In this document: in pieces, positions 35,564 through 44,465 of the stretch
How positions within the stretch are numbered: position 1 is the stretch's first letter
Layout of the letters: every line of letters starts with the position of its first letter
Origin: Clostridium thailandense
GTDB taxonomy: Bacteria > Bacillota > Clostridia > Clostridiales > Clostridiaceae
DNA length: 64,000 nucleotides
Assembly: GCF_019207025.1 (NCBI RefSeq)
Contig: NZ_JAEEGC010000021.1
Coordinates: forward strand, 28,666-92,665
Direction of reading: 5' to 3'
Position numbers and translations under genes: made by a program
Notes under the pieces: model-generated
The model's input: only the letters and a program-made list of their open reading frames with translations
What the model was told of the DNA's origin: nothing
Databases searched by the model: none

Positions 35564-38059
35564 CTATCTTAATAACTGTAAAACCTGTTGTGGCTGTTGG
35601 TTAGCTTGAGCAAGCATAGCCTGAGCAGCCTGAGAAAGTATATTATTTTTAGAGAATGTTGACATTTCTTTTGCCATATCAACGTCTCTAATTCTTGATT
35701 CAGCAGAAGTTAAGTTTTCTGATGAAGTTCCTAAGTTATTAATTGTATGCTCTAATCTGTTTTGGTATGCACCAAGCTTAGATCTTTCTGCTGATACAGT
35801 TTCAATAGCGTCATTTATAACACTAATTGCAGCTGTTGCTTTATCTGCAGTTGAAACATCTAATGAATATTCTATGCTTGTATTATCAGTTCCATTACTT
35901 ACATTCTGAGTTGCTACAAAGGATGCCACTGATCCATTTTTAGCTGTTTGAGTTGTAACGTTAGCATCATTAGATGTTATTTTTAAAGCATTAGCACGCA
36001 TATCGCCTATGTTAACAGTCATGCTTTGAGCAGTATTAGCTCCAATTTGTAGTTTAGCTTCAAATCCATCCTTTGAATTTGTATTAGTATCTACTGTAGT
36101 TGCTGTCATTGATTCATGATCAATTTTTTGATTAAGTGTAATAGTGTTTCCTGAAGCAGAAGCAGTAAATTGTGTATTTAAGCTAGCATTTGCTGATATA
36201 GCTTGAGCTAAGTTAGCTGTTTGAGCTGCTTTATCTGCACTGTATAATACAGATGTTCCATTAGCCAAACCAGAATCAGTTGCATCATCAGTGACCTTAA
36301 TGCTTACACCAGCAACTTCATATTTTCCGCCTACAGCTACTAAATCATCAATTTTAAAGGATTGCTGACCTTGTACTGCTACATTTCCACCAACTATTCC
36401 ATTTGAAACAGCAGTTCCTGTTGCTTGTGTTGCTTTCTCCTTTAATGTAATCTTGCCATCAGTGCCTACTGTCGCATCAAAACGACCACTTAATGTAGAA
36501 TTTGCATTTATAGCTGCTGCAATTGATAAAGCTTGTTGATGAGCATCTGTTCCAACATTAAACTGACCTTTTGATGCATCTGCTCCAGAAGCTACAGATG
36601 TAAATGTCTGTCCTCCTATTTTCACTGTCATTCCAACTGATTCAAAAGCTTTATCAAGTGTCATATTATACTCACCACGAACTTCAGTTACACCAGCTGT
36701 TTTTGAAGCTGTAGAAGTGATTCCAGTTCCTACTGTGCTAGCTGAAGTAATTCCTAAGGAATTATTAGTAGCTCCATCTGCTTTTGTATCAGTTATAACT
36801 AATTTATTATTGCTTACACTAAATGTAAAGTTAGCCAATTCTGATCCACCTTTAGCTTTTACCGCTTCAAATGCTGATTTCAATGCATCTGCTGCACCTG
36901 AACCTGTCCAACCTTTGTCAATGGTAACAGAACCTGTTAATGAATCTGTTGCTGATGCTGTTTTAGCATTAGCTGCATCTGCTGTATTTAATGTTACAGT
37001 TACACCATTGAAAGTAAATGTACTTGAAGATGTAGCCGAACCACCTGCCAATGCTCCTGAACTCCAAGTAGCTGCTACTGCTGCTGTACTACCTGTAACC
37101 TGAGTTATAGGCACTGCATATGAGCCTGCGACTACCTTGTCTACTCCTGCTGTGGTTGCAGATGTAGCTGCTACTGTTCCTAAATCACCGCCTGCACTAA
37201 ATTGAGCACTATCTACTGCAGCACTATTGGCAGTAATCTTAACACCAAGGTTTGAGTTGTTAGCTGCAAAAGTATAATTTGTTAATTCATTGTTTGAACT
37301 AGCACCTTTGTATGCATTTAATGCAGCTACTATTTGAGTACCTACATCTCCATAAGAAGAACCATCACCAGTTATGTTCAAAGCTACAGTTTTGTTAGTT
37401 GTATCAACTGTACCAACAGTACCACCAACAGTAGCACTTGAAGAAGCTGTTATGTTAACTGTAACTCCATTAAATGTAAATGTACCAGTATTATTTGATG
37501 CAGAAAATGCAGTTAAAGCAGCAGTTGACCAAACAGCAGCAGTACCACTTGTAACTGCCATTGCTGTTGTAGATGCTCCCTCAAAATTCCCCTTAGCTAC
37601 ACCAGCTTTTACTGTTGCAACATCTATTTTCTTTTCTTCTCCACCGCCGTTTAATAACTTCTGAGTATTAAATTCTGTAGTGTTACCTATTCTATTTATT
37701 TCAGAAGTAAGCTGATTCATTTCTGATTGTATTGAAGTTCTATCAACACTAACATTAGTATCATTAGATGCTTGAGTAGCTAGCTCTCTCATTCTTTGAA
37801 GAATAGATGTAGTTTCGCTTAATGCACCTTCAGCTGTTTGTACCATTGAGATACCATCTTGAGCATTTGATGAAGCTTGGTCAAGTCCTCTGATTTGACC
37901 TCTCATTTTTTCTGATATTGATAGTCCTGCTGCATCATCTGCTGCACTATTTATTCTAAGACCTGAAGAAAGTTTCTGCATTGATTTACTTGCATTACTT
38001 GAGTTAATGTTCATGTTTCTGATAGCATTGTTCGCCATAAGATTGTGATTAATTATCAT
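35564..38059 (-). CDS. fliC: Flagellin, large form with repeated insert
   Basis: An 831-residue filament subunit, about twice the usual size. D0/D1 regions are typical: [35 protein letters not shown] at the N-terminus and [14 protein letters not shown] to [14 protein letters not shown] at the C-terminus. About 145-680 form a long Ala/Thr/Ser/Val-rich insert with repeated modules: TFTFNGVTV occurs twice, each after a W[S/A]-x-ALA/ALT segment, plus [14 protein letters not shown] strands and two further related motifs. No HExxH metalloprotease motif of flagellinolysins is present. Ser/Thr-rich surface loops are plausible O-glycosylation sites. Preceded by a sigma-D promoter and CsrA sites. Confidence 0.95.
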   Translation of the reverse strand: MIINHNLMANNAIRNMNINSSNASKSMQKLSSGLRINSAADDAAGLSISEKMRGQIRGLDQASSNAQDGISMVQTAEGALSETTSILQRMRELATQASNDTNVSVDRTSIQSEMNQLTSEINRIGNTTEFNTQKLLNGGGEEKKIDVATVKAGVAKGNFEGASTTAMAVTSGTAAVWSTAALTAFSASNNTGTFTFNGVTVNITASSSATVGGTVGTVDTTNKTVALNITGDGSSYGDVGTQIVAALNAYKGASSNNELTNYTFAANNSNLGVKITANSAAVDSAQFSAGGDLGTVAATSATTAGVDKVVAGSYAVPITQVTGSTAAVAATWSSGALAGGSATSSSTFTFNGVTVTLNTADAANAKTASATDSLTGSVTIDKGWTGSGAADALKSAFEAVKAKGGSELANFTFSVSNNKLVITDTKADGATNNSLGITSASTVGTGITSTASKTAGVTEVRGEYNMTLDKAFESVGMTVKIGGQTFTSVASGADASKGQFNVGTDAHQQALSIAAAINANSTLSGRFDATVGTDGKITLKEKATQATGTAVSNGIVGGNVAVQGQQSFKIDDLVAVGGKYEVAGVSIKVTDDATDSGLANGTSVLYSADKAAQTANLAQAISANASLNTQFTASASGNTITLNQKIDHESMTATTVDTNTNSKDGFEAKLQIGANTAQSMTVNIGDMRANALKITSNDANVTTQTAKNGSVASFVATQNVSNGTDNTSIEYSLDVSTADKATAAISVINDAIETVSAERSKLGAYQNRLEHTINNLGTSSENLTSAESRIRDVDMAKEMSTFSKNNILSQAAQAMLAQANQQPQQVLQLLR

Positions 38060-38066
38060 AAAATTT

Positions 38067-38074
38067 CCCTCCTT
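38067..38074 (-). promoter_or_regulatory. Ribosome site of the large flagellin, CsrA-type site 2
   Basis: AAGGAGGG seven bases before the ATG also carries the AAGGA core bound by CsrA. In Bacillus hag the second CsrA site likewise overlaps the Shine-Dalgarno sequence, so CsrA would block translation (established there, inferred here). Confidence 0.7.
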
Positions 38075-38084
38075 GATTTTTGGT

Positions 38085-38103
38085 GTGGACTTCCTTGTCT
38101 CAC
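38085..38103 (-). promoter_or_regulatory. CsrA-type hairpin, site 1, in flagellin leader
   Basis: Minus-strand GTG-A-GAC pairs with GTC-CAC, with one bulged A, presenting AAGGAA in the loop; the surrounding ACAAGGAAGT fits the CsrA consensus RUACARGGAUGU well. It lies 10 bases upstream of site 2, giving a two-site arrangement like that of Bacillus hag. Confidence 0.7.
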
Positions 38104-38189
38104 ATACTTATTTATAGTTAAACTCTTTGAGTTTACTAACATATTTGTTTGTAATTACCGGTATTTACTTTTTTATTTTCATATTAGTT

Positions 38190-38216
38190 TTATCGTAATC
38201 TCTATTTATCACTTTA
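38190..38216 (-). promoter_or_regulatory. Sigma-D promoter of the large flagellin
   Basis: Minus-strand TAAA and TACGATAA separated by exactly 15 bases, 131 bases before the ATG. The long leader contains the two CsrA-type sites. Confidence 0.85.
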
Positions 38217-38249
38217 CACTATTTTAAAAAATATTTTTATAAATTTTGA

Positions 38250-38280
38250 AGCATGAGAAAAGAGGCCTAAGCCTCTTTAA
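38250..38280 (-). terminator. Terminator after fliT
   Basis: Minus-strand AAAGAGGC/GCCTCTTT hairpin followed by TTTTCTC, seven bases after the fliT stop; it ends the fliS-fliD-fliT operon. Confidence 0.8.
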
Positions 38281-38287
38281 ATCTTAA

Positions 38288-38629
38288 TTATATTTTTTTA
38301 CTAAATATAGTTGCACTGGTATATCTCTTATTATATGAATTATTTGCTCTTTTACTCTTAGCTACCTTCTCCATTTCAGCTCTTACGGCTTCGAGTTTAA
38401 CTGACATCAAAGTATTCAACTTCTCTTGAACTTCATCTAATTCAAGTTCCTTATACATTTTTTTTCCTTCTTCTTTTTCAACTATACTATTTAGAGCTTT
38501 ATCTACTAACATCTGTCTACTTTGTATTAATTCCTCAAGCAAATCTAAGTTATCCTCTTCTACAACCTTTATAATTTGCATTGTGTACTCTTTGTATTTT
38601 ATTAAGATATCCTTTAAATTCGCATCCAT
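38288..38629 (-). CDS. fliT: FliT-like flagellar chaperone
   Basis: A 113-residue helical, charged protein with N-terminal KEYTMQIIKVVEEDNLDLLEELIQSRQ and a basic C-terminus, as in short Firmicute FliT homologues. In enterobacteria FliT keeps FliD soluble for export. It lies 44 bases after fliD in the fliS-fliD-fliT operon, matching Bacillus gene order. Identification rests on position and helical character more than on sequence motifs. Confidence 0.8.
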   Translation of the reverse strand: MDANLKDILIKYKEYTMQIIKVVEEDNLDLLEELIQSRQMLVDKALNSIVEKEEGKKMYKELELDEVQEKLNTLMSVKLEAVRAEMEKVAKSKRANNSYNKRYTSATIFSKKI

Positions 38630-38673
38630 ATTTCAGCTCTCCTAAATTAACTTACAAATCTGTTCTATATTTA

Positions 38674-40917
38674 TTAACTTCCAAGCATAGAACTTAATGA
38701 TGATTGTTGTGCCGAAAGTTGTGTCATAGCAGTTTCAAGCTTTGAAAATTGTAAATAGTATTTTTCTTGTTTATCACTCATTTCAGATTTAATCTTTTTT
38801 ATCTGAAGCTGCTCTTCATATATTTGGTCAGGAAGAGTTCCGTTCCCCCCACTACCTGTACTACTATAATCATATTGCTTGTTTGCATAAGAAGTTAGTA
38901 TGGCAGTATTTAAGGTAGTACCTGTATATCCAACATTACTCTCAAAGATAGTCTTGATTCTAGTAAAAATTCCATCTTCATTATATTTTGTGCTAGTACT
39001 GTCATATGATTTACCTGCAGCAGCAGTAGACTGATTAGTAAACATTTGTAATACTTTATCACTTTTAGTTGCTATAGCTGCTTTTAACTTGGATGGGTCT
39101 GCTATCTCAACATGTCCAGGTGTTGATACGTCCGAAGACATATCTATACCAATACTATTATCACCATATTGTCCAAAAGCAAGTCCAGTACTGCTTACAG
39201 CTGAGGTAAATGCAGATCTTAAGCCATCAAGCATACTTTGAAGATTACTGTCATTTCTAAGGATACCTACCTTTGCTTTAGTTTCCCAAGCTGTAATTTG
39301 TGAAGTGGTCATGGATTCCTTCTGGCTGTCAGTTAAAGGTTTATAGTTATAATCCTTCTTTTCAGTAAGCTTCGTTTGAATTTCATCTACTATAGTGTTG
39401 TATTTAGTAATAAAACTACTAATTTTATCATATACTGCTTGGGTGTCTGTTCCAACATTTACTGAAGCAGTTCCAACACTTGATAAAGTATAACTCATTC
39501 CATCTATAGTAAAATTGTTACTTGATTTTGCAATGGTTGTACTATTTGTAGCACCTGGAGGTGTAATACTAGCAATAGCGTCTTTTCCATTAGTACTATC
39601 GGCTCTTAAACCCAAAGTTGAAAAATCTGATGTAACTTTTACAGTTTTACTGCTATCTGCTCCTACAAGTTTAAACTCACCAGTTGTATAGTCAAAACTT
39701 GCAGTAACATTACTATTAGCTGCATGAACCTTATCTATAACACTACTAATACTATCAGTTGAAAGTATGTTAACATTAAAAGCAGTTCCATCATATTCAA
39801 GCTTTAAATCACCATTGGTGCCTGTCCCCATTCCTAAATCTTCCATTGTCGTGCTTGTATCGATTGCATTTCCACTAGTATCTTTAACCCCTATACTATT
39901 CCCAACTTGTGTTGCATCGGTAGTTAATCCTAAAGCTGCAAAATCTGAAGTTATTTTAATACTTTGTGAGCTTCCTGTACTAGTCGATTGTATACTAAAG
40001 CTTCCTGTTAATTGACTATAACTTGCTGAGGCTAAACCTGATGTTGTGGTACTTATATTATTTATAACATCACTTATCTTATCTGTAGTATTTACTGTGA
40101 CACTGTAATCTGTACCATTACAATTAAATTTAATAGTTCCTGAAGAAGTCAATCCCAAATCACTCATGGTCGTAGATGTACTAGGATTAATTACTCTTCC
40201 TTGTAAATCGTCTATACCAGTCACTGTAGTACCTGAACTTGAATCTAATATTTTTACACTGCTGTCATTTAAACTCTGAAACTGTATCTTATCTCCATTA
40301 ACTACTGCTTGAAACTTACCTTTTAAAGAAGAATTGCTGCTTATTTTTGTATTTATATCATTTACAGTAGTAGTTATGTCTGAATCTGTACCTAGAGTTA
40401 TCGTTTGAGTTGTCGCACCATTAACACTAAATGCTATGCTTTTACCACTCCAATCACTAGCGTTAAAACTTTTACTAGTGTCTTTTGCAATCTTGCTTCC
40501 ACTTTTGCTAGCTGCTGCTGCCAATTGAGTAATATTCATCGTATATTTTCCCGTCTTCGCTCCAGTTCCAGGTTTAAAAGTTGCCACAGATGTATCTACT
40601 GTAGTAGAACCTGTAGTACTATTTACCGTAAATGGCGAGAAGTTTGATGATGATAAAATATTTTTATCCGTAGTCATTGAATCAAAAAAAGAATTCTGCA
40701 AATCTTTTATGTCCTTAATAATATCTTGATATGCATCTTGCTTCCATTGGGTATATTGCTCATCCTGCTGAGCTTTATCAAGCTTTGTTTGCTCTGCTGC
40801 CATCATTTTTTTTACCAAAGCATCTACATCAAGACCAGATGCCATACCTGTAATTCTAATAGTGTTACCGCCTCCAGCTCCAGTCATACCAGTAGATGTT
40901 GTACTTACATCACTCAT
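38674..40917 (-). CDS. fliD: Flagellar filament cap protein
   Basis: A 747-residue hook-associated protein 2, which caps the filament and places incoming flagellin subunits. N-terminal TIRITGMASGLDVDALVKKMM is the FliD_N signature; about 80-450 hold repeated beta modules (TSDFSTLGLRAD, TSDFAALGLTTD with matching DKISDVI/DSISSVI helices); the C-terminal FliD_C domain ends in a coiled coil (QLSAQQSSLSSMLGS). It is longer than typical (450-650) because of these repeats. Cotranscribed with fliS and fliT. Confidence 0.95.
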   Translation of the reverse strand: MSDVSTTSTGMTGAGGGNTIRITGMASGLDVDALVKKMMAAEQTKLDKAQQDEQYTQWKQDAYQDIIKDIKDLQNSFFDSMTTDKNILSSSNFSPFTVNSTTGSTTVDTSVATFKPGTGAKTGKYTMNITQLAAAASKSGSKIAKDTSKSFNASDWSGKSIAFSVNGATTQTITLGTDSDITTTVNDINTKISSNSSLKGKFQAVVNGDKIQFQSLNDSSVKILDSSSGTTVTGIDDLQGRVINPSTSTTMSDLGLTSSGTIKFNCNGTDYSVTVNTTDKISDVINNISTTTSGLASASYSQLTGSFSIQSTSTGSSQSIKITSDFAALGLTTDATQVGNSIGVKDTSGNAIDTSTTMEDLGMGTGTNGDLKLEYDGTAFNVNILSTDSISSVIDKVHAANSNVTASFDYTTGEFKLVGADSSKTVKVTSDFSTLGLRADSTNGKDAIASITPPGATNSTTIAKSSNNFTIDGMSYTLSSVGTASVNVGTDTQAVYDKISSFITKYNTIVDEIQTKLTEKKDYNYKPLTDSQKESMTTSQITAWETKAKVGILRNDSNLQSMLDGLRSAFTSAVSSTGLAFGQYGDNSIGIDMSSDVSTPGHVEIADPSKLKAAIATKSDKVLQMFTNQSTAAAGKSYDSTSTKYNEDGIFTRIKTIFESNVGYTGTTLNTAILTSYANKQYDYSSTGSGGNGTLPDQIYEEQLQIKKIKSEMSDKQEKYYLQFSKLETAMTQLSAQQSSLSSMLGS

Positions 40918-40981
40918 ATTTATCCCCCCTAATATTTCTAATGAAATTAGAAATACCTAATTTTCGCTTTCCATTTTCAAA

Positions 40982-41380
40982 CTATTTCATTATTTTAGAT
41001 ACTTTATAAGCCTTATCCCAAGTGTCCTTTACATCCTCTATTAATGGGATTACCTCGTCCATTATTGCGACATCCTTTTTCATATTAGCATCAATAAGCC
41101 TTCTTACTATAAAGTCATATACCCTCATAAGTGACTCTGCCCATTCTCCACCTTTCGATACATCGAGAGTAACCATAAGTTCGTAAAATATGTTTTGAGT
41201 TTTAACTATATTTTCATGTGATTTTTTTATATCTTTTTCAACTAGCGCCTCTCTTCCTATTTTTGCGAATTTTACAGCGCCATCTAAGAGCATAAGTAAT
41301 AATTGTTCTCTTGATGCATAATTTACACTATTGTTTTTATATGCATTATATGCGTTTGGTGCATACATATCATTGAACAC
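40982..41380 (-). CDS. fliS: Flagellin export chaperone
   Basis: A 132-residue all-helical protein. MYAPNAYNAYKNNSVNYASREQLLLMLLDGAVKFA is the FliS signature region, followed by DVSKGGEWAESLMRVYDFI. FliS binds the C-terminus of flagellin in the cytoplasm to stop early assembly. First gene of the fliS-fliD-fliT operon, with AAGGAG before its ATG and a sigma-D promoter 128 bases upstream. Confidence 0.95.
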   Translation of the reverse strand: MFNDMYAPNAYNAYKNNSVNYASREQLLLMLLDGAVKFAKIGREALVEKDIKKSHENIVKTQNIFYELMVTLDVSKGGEWAESLMRVYDFIVRRLIDANMKKDVAIMDEVIPLIEDVKDTWDKAYKVSKIMK

Positions 41381-41507
41381 TCCTTCTTTTTAGCTAAGAA
41401 TTACAAGTAAAATTTAAGCTTTAACAGCATCATTTTAATTATTCAACAATGATTGCACAAACACCAAATTTTCACACGCAATTCTCAACTATTAATTCTT
41501 ATTCTAA

Positions 41508-41534
41508 TTATCGTAGTTAAATCAATTTTATTTA
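41508..41534 (-). promoter_or_regulatory. Sigma-D promoter of the fliS operon
   Basis: Minus-strand TAAA and TACGATAA with exactly 15 bases between them; the same two boxes as the large-flagellin and rmlB sites. It abuts the terminator of the upstream operon. Confidence 0.85.
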
Positions 41535-41580
41535 ATAAAAATTAAGAATTAAGACTCGATTTTTAAGCCTTAATTCTTAA
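41535..41580 (-). terminator. Terminator of the flgM-flaG operon
   Basis: Minus-strand TTAAGAATTAAG and CTTAATTCTTAA form a perfect 12-bp stem around a 15-base loop, followed by TTTTTATT. Directly downstream of the 98-residue protein gene. Confidence 0.85.
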
Positions 41581-41584
41581 GCAA

Positions 41585-41881
41585 CTATCTTCTTACATCT
41601 AAAAGGTGGCCTGCATCTTCTTCATTTGATGTGTTTTCTCTTTCCTCTTTGTAGGCGGATACTTCTACCTCTTCTATCTTTACCGCATCCACAGAAAGTC
41701 TCTTTTTGTCTTTTTTCTCTTTCTCTAACTTTGCGCTAAAACTTTCTCCATTTTTGTTCTTTTTGTCTTGGTTATCCTTATTTATAACTATACCACTTTT
41801 AGTATGAATCTTACCGGCACTTGTAGTCTCTTTAACTCTTTGACGAACCTCAGGGTCTACTTTATTTAATCTAAATTCCAT
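41585..41881 (-). CDS. Small hypothetical flagellar-cluster protein (98 aa)
   Basis: Unrecognised basic protein, about a quarter Lys, probably disordered or helical, beginning MEFRLNKVDPEVRQRVKETT. The ATG follows GGGGGGAA. It is the last gene of the flgM-flgN-flgK-flgL-fliW-csrA-flaG unit, separated from flaG by 74 bases that carry a short TTGACAATTGTCAA palindrome from the MITE-like family. Gene context gives a flagellar link; function unknown. Confidence 0.65.
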   Translation of the reverse strand: MEFRLNKVDPEVRQRVKETTSAGKIHTKSGIVINKDNQDKKNKNGESFSAKLEKEKKDKKRLSVDAVKIEEVEVSAYKEERENTSNEEDAGHLLDVRR

Positions 41882-41955
41882 AGAAATTCCCCCCTTAATT
41901 CAATTGACAATTGTCAACTCTTAACTATAAAAACTTTTCCTCACAAAATTTTATT

Positions 41956-42351
41956 CTAAGCTTTTTCATCTACCATTATTCCTGCTAATTCACAAAACTT
42001 GTCTATCATTTCTACTATTTTTTTTGATGGTATTTCTTTTATTACCTCTTTTGTATCATTATCCACTATCCTTATTGCTAACTGCTTTGATTTTCCTACA
42101 GTTTCATATTCTATGTGAGTTGGAGTACCTTCAAACAACTTATTTAAAGTATCTACTGCCTTCTTTACATCTTTTTCATCTAATGTTTTACCATTAGCTC
42201 CACCAACTTTTATAGTACTATCTGTTTGAACTACACTTAAACTACTGTCAGTAGCAGTACTTTGAACTTGAATATCAACATTTGAGCCTTGAGCTGAAGA
42301 GTTGGGTGTATAATAATTTTGTCCTCCTTGACTTAAACCTTTAATTTCCAT
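41956..42351 (-). CDS. flaG: FlaG family flagellar protein
   Basis: A 131-residue FlaG protein. The C-terminal FlaG domain is clear: VDTLNKLFEGTPTHIEYE, LAIRIVDNDTKEVIKEIP and KIVEMIDKFCELAGIMVDE. Its N-terminal 50 residues are low-complexity. FlaG affects filament length and stability. The ATG follows GGAGTGTTCAAGG. It is 36 bases after csrA in the same operon. Confidence 0.9.
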   Translation of the reverse strand: MEIKGLSQGGQNYYTPNSSAQGSNVDIQVQSTATDSSLSVVQTDSTIKVGGANGKTLDEKDVKKAVDTLNKLFEGTPTHIEYETVGKSKQLAIRIVDNDTKEVIKEIPSKKIVEMIDKFCELAGIMVDEKA

Positions 42352-42387
42352 CCTTGAACACTCCTTTTTAAATCATATAAGTACCTT

Positions 42388-42606
42388 TTATCTGTTTTTT
42401 AACTCTTTAAGTAGATTTATGTCTACAACCGCAGCTTTTTTATTTTCTTGTTCTACTTCTTTATATAATTCTTTTCTCAAAATTGTTACGCTTTTAGGTG
42501 CTGATATAGAAAGTTTAACCGAATTGTCATCTATTTTTACCACAGTAATTTCTATATCATCTCCAAGCAAGATAGATTCGCCCTTTTTTCTACTTATGAC
42601 TAACAT
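42388..42606 (-). CDS. csrA: Carbon storage regulator, translational repressor
   Basis: A 72-residue RNA-binding dimer with the family start [20 protein letters not shown] and the conserved RKELY segment. In Bacillus CsrA blocks translation of hag (flagellin) mRNA and is released when FliW binds it. The same pair is encoded here and CsrA-type sites precede the large flagellin, so the loop is very probably conserved. It lies 64 bases after fliW. Confidence 0.97.
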   Translation of the reverse strand: MLVISRKKGESILLGDDIEITVVKIDDNSVKLSISAPKSVTILRKELYKEVEQENKKAAVVDINLLKELKNR

Positions 42607-42670
42607 TTTATCATCTCCCTAGGCGTTTTGAAAAGCTCTTAAACTAACTCTTAAATATATTATGCCATAT

Positions 42671-43105
42671 TTATTTTGAATTATTTCCAAATAATAAATG
42701 CTTAATTGCATAATTAGGATTATCTAATATTATTTGCTCTCCTACTTTTTCTTTTGTATTAATTATAATTGGCGCCTTTAAATTTACTGTTATACTTGAG
42801 ACATCTGAATCTAAAGTTACTGTATTTAGAACTAACACGTCTCCTTCAGTTTCAATTTTAAGTTCCTTTAATTTCTGTTCATCTAAATCAAATTCATACT
42901 CTTTAATAGAAAAGAAGGGTGAAACTACTATAAGCCCTATACTCTCATCTTCTATAGAGTGAAGTATATTAAATACCTCATTTTCTTCTACCGGGAAAAG
43001 AATAAATTTTCTTAAATGTTCAAAGCCTGGAATCCCTTTTTCAAATGTAATAATATCATTTTCATCATATTCCTTTTCTCCATGGTATTTTGTGTTTAAT
43101 TTCAT
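42671..43105 (-). CDS. fliW: Flagellar assembly factor, CsrA antagonist
   Basis: A 144-residue FliW. Conserved [50 protein letters not shown] and a [16 protein letters not shown]-terminus are visible. FliW binds free flagellin or CsrA: when flagellin is low it frees CsrA to repress. The ATG follows AAAAGGGGTG. It lies 25 bases after flgL. Confidence 0.96.
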   Translation of the reverse strand: MKLNTKYHGEKEYDENDIITFEKGIPGFEHLRKFILFPVEENEVFNILHSIEDESIGLIVVSPFFSIKEYEFDLDEQKLKELKIETEGDVLVLNTVTLDSDVSSITVNLKAPIIINTKEKVGEQIILDNPNYAIKHLLFGNNSK

Positions 43106-43130
43106 CTTAACACCCCTTTTTAATTAAGAG

Positions 43131-44444
43131 TTAACTCATATAATCCATAAGAGTTGGCTGAAGAACTTTAGCACTTGTTTGAAGTGATGCTAAATACACT
43201 GTCTGCATTGTAGCATAGTCCATAGTCTTCTCAGTTATATCTACATCCTCTGTTTTAGAAAGTATCTCTGTCATATCTGTATTGGACTGTTCATTTTGAT
43301 CCTTCGCACTATCCATTCTGTTTTGCATTGATCCTACTTGCGAACGAACTTTTAATATTTGCGCCATAGCATCATCTATTTCACTTAAATCATTTGAAAT
43401 TAACGTTTGAGCTGAATCTGAAGAAACTGATGCTCCTGTATCATCTTTGCCGTCAAGATGATTAACTATTTTTTGCATGAGACTTCTTATATCAGTTGAA
43501 GTACCATCTTTTTTTGTGTAACTCATAACATCTGCTGCTGAAACATTATATTTTACCAGCACCCCCTGAGAAATCTCTGTTTGCCTGCTTGATTTTATCA
43601 TTCCAAACTCAGTTGTATCTACAGAAGGATCTAACTCAGTACCATCCTCCTTACAATACATTAATCTGGTATTTCCAGTAGTTGTACATCCAAAGGTGTA
43701 AGTATTACTTCCAGATGCTGCTACATTATTATTTGTATCATCTGCTATATTTGCAAATAAATTATTACCTATAGCAAACCTTCCATCACTGCCTATGTCT
43801 ACACTGCTGGCACTTCCAAAGGTTATGCCACCATCTGTACTTTGTGATACGTTAATTTTTGTTACCTTTGGCGGGGTTGAAGTATCTACTCCTGCTACTT
43901 CTATTTTATAATTTAAATTCTTACTTCCAGAAAAACTCCCACTAATTGTGATATTACCACCTGTGCTTGGATTAACTACATTAATAATACTGGTATCAGT
44001 CACTGAGTTTACAGGCTTTGAAGCTCCTTTAGTTCCAGCAAATATATATTCTCCATCAAAGCTTGTATTTAATATTTGTGCCATCTGTCCTACTCTTTGA
44101 TTTAGCTCATCTTTAATTTTTTGTCTGTCATCTGAACCATAAGCAGCATTTCCTGCCGCCACCATCTTTTCTCTTACACTTTGAAATACATTATTTAACT
44201 GTCCTAAGGCTGTATCTGTAGTATCAAGCCAGTTTATTGTATTAGTTATATTTTTATTATATTGTGTATTTGCATTAATCTGTGTATTCATCTGCATTGA
44301 TCTTGCCACATTAAAGGGATCATCTGATGGCTTACTAAAGTTTTTTCCTGTTGCCATCTGCTTTTGAATAGTTTTCATATGTTCCAAATTTGTATTCATA
44401 TCACTAAGATAGCTATTTGCAAGCATTTTATTAGTTACACGCAC
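43131..44444 (-). CDS. flgL: Hook-filament junction protein FlgL
   Basis: A 437-residue hook-associated protein 3. The N-terminal MRVTNKMLANSYLSDMNTNL and TIQKQMATGKNFSKPSDDPF and the C-terminal coiled region (MTEILSKTEDVDITEKTMDYATMQ) are typical flagellin-like ends. The middle is longer than in Bacillus (about 300), with an insert around 150-260. Cotranscribed with flgK, 21 bases downstream of its stop. Confidence 0.93.
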   Translation of the reverse strand: MRVTNKMLANSYLSDMNTNLEHMKTIQKQMATGKNFSKPSDDPFNVARSMQMNTQINANTQYNKNITNTINWLDTTDTALGQLNNVFQSVREKMVAAGNAAYGSDDRQKIKDELNQRVGQMAQILNTSFDGEYIFAGTKGASKPVNSVTDTSIINVVNPSTGGNITISGSFSGSKNLNYKIEVAGVDTSTPPKVTKINVSQSTDGGITFGSASSVDIGSDGRFAIGNNLFANIADDTNNNVAASGSNTYTFGCTTTGNTRLMYCKEDGTELDPSVDTTEFGMIKSSRQTEISQGVLVKYNVSAADVMSYTKKDGTSTDIRSLMQKIVNHLDGKDDTGASVSSDSAQTLISNDLSEIDDAMAQILKVRSQVGSMQNRMDSAKDQNEQSNTDMTEILSKTEDVDITEKTMDYATMQTVYLASLQTSAKVLQPTLMDYMS

Positions 44445-44465
44445 TCTTTAATCACCTCAACCTTC

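Noticed and set aside
36717..37103. A 128-codon plus-strand frame
   Set aside because: It lies entirely within the large flagellin insert on the other strand; its Ala/Val-rich composition is the complement of the Ala/Thr-rich repeats.
35564..38059. Flagellinolysin (metalloprotease) domain in the large flagellin
   Set aside because: I looked for HExxH in the variable region and found none; the closest string, DHESM, lacks the second His.
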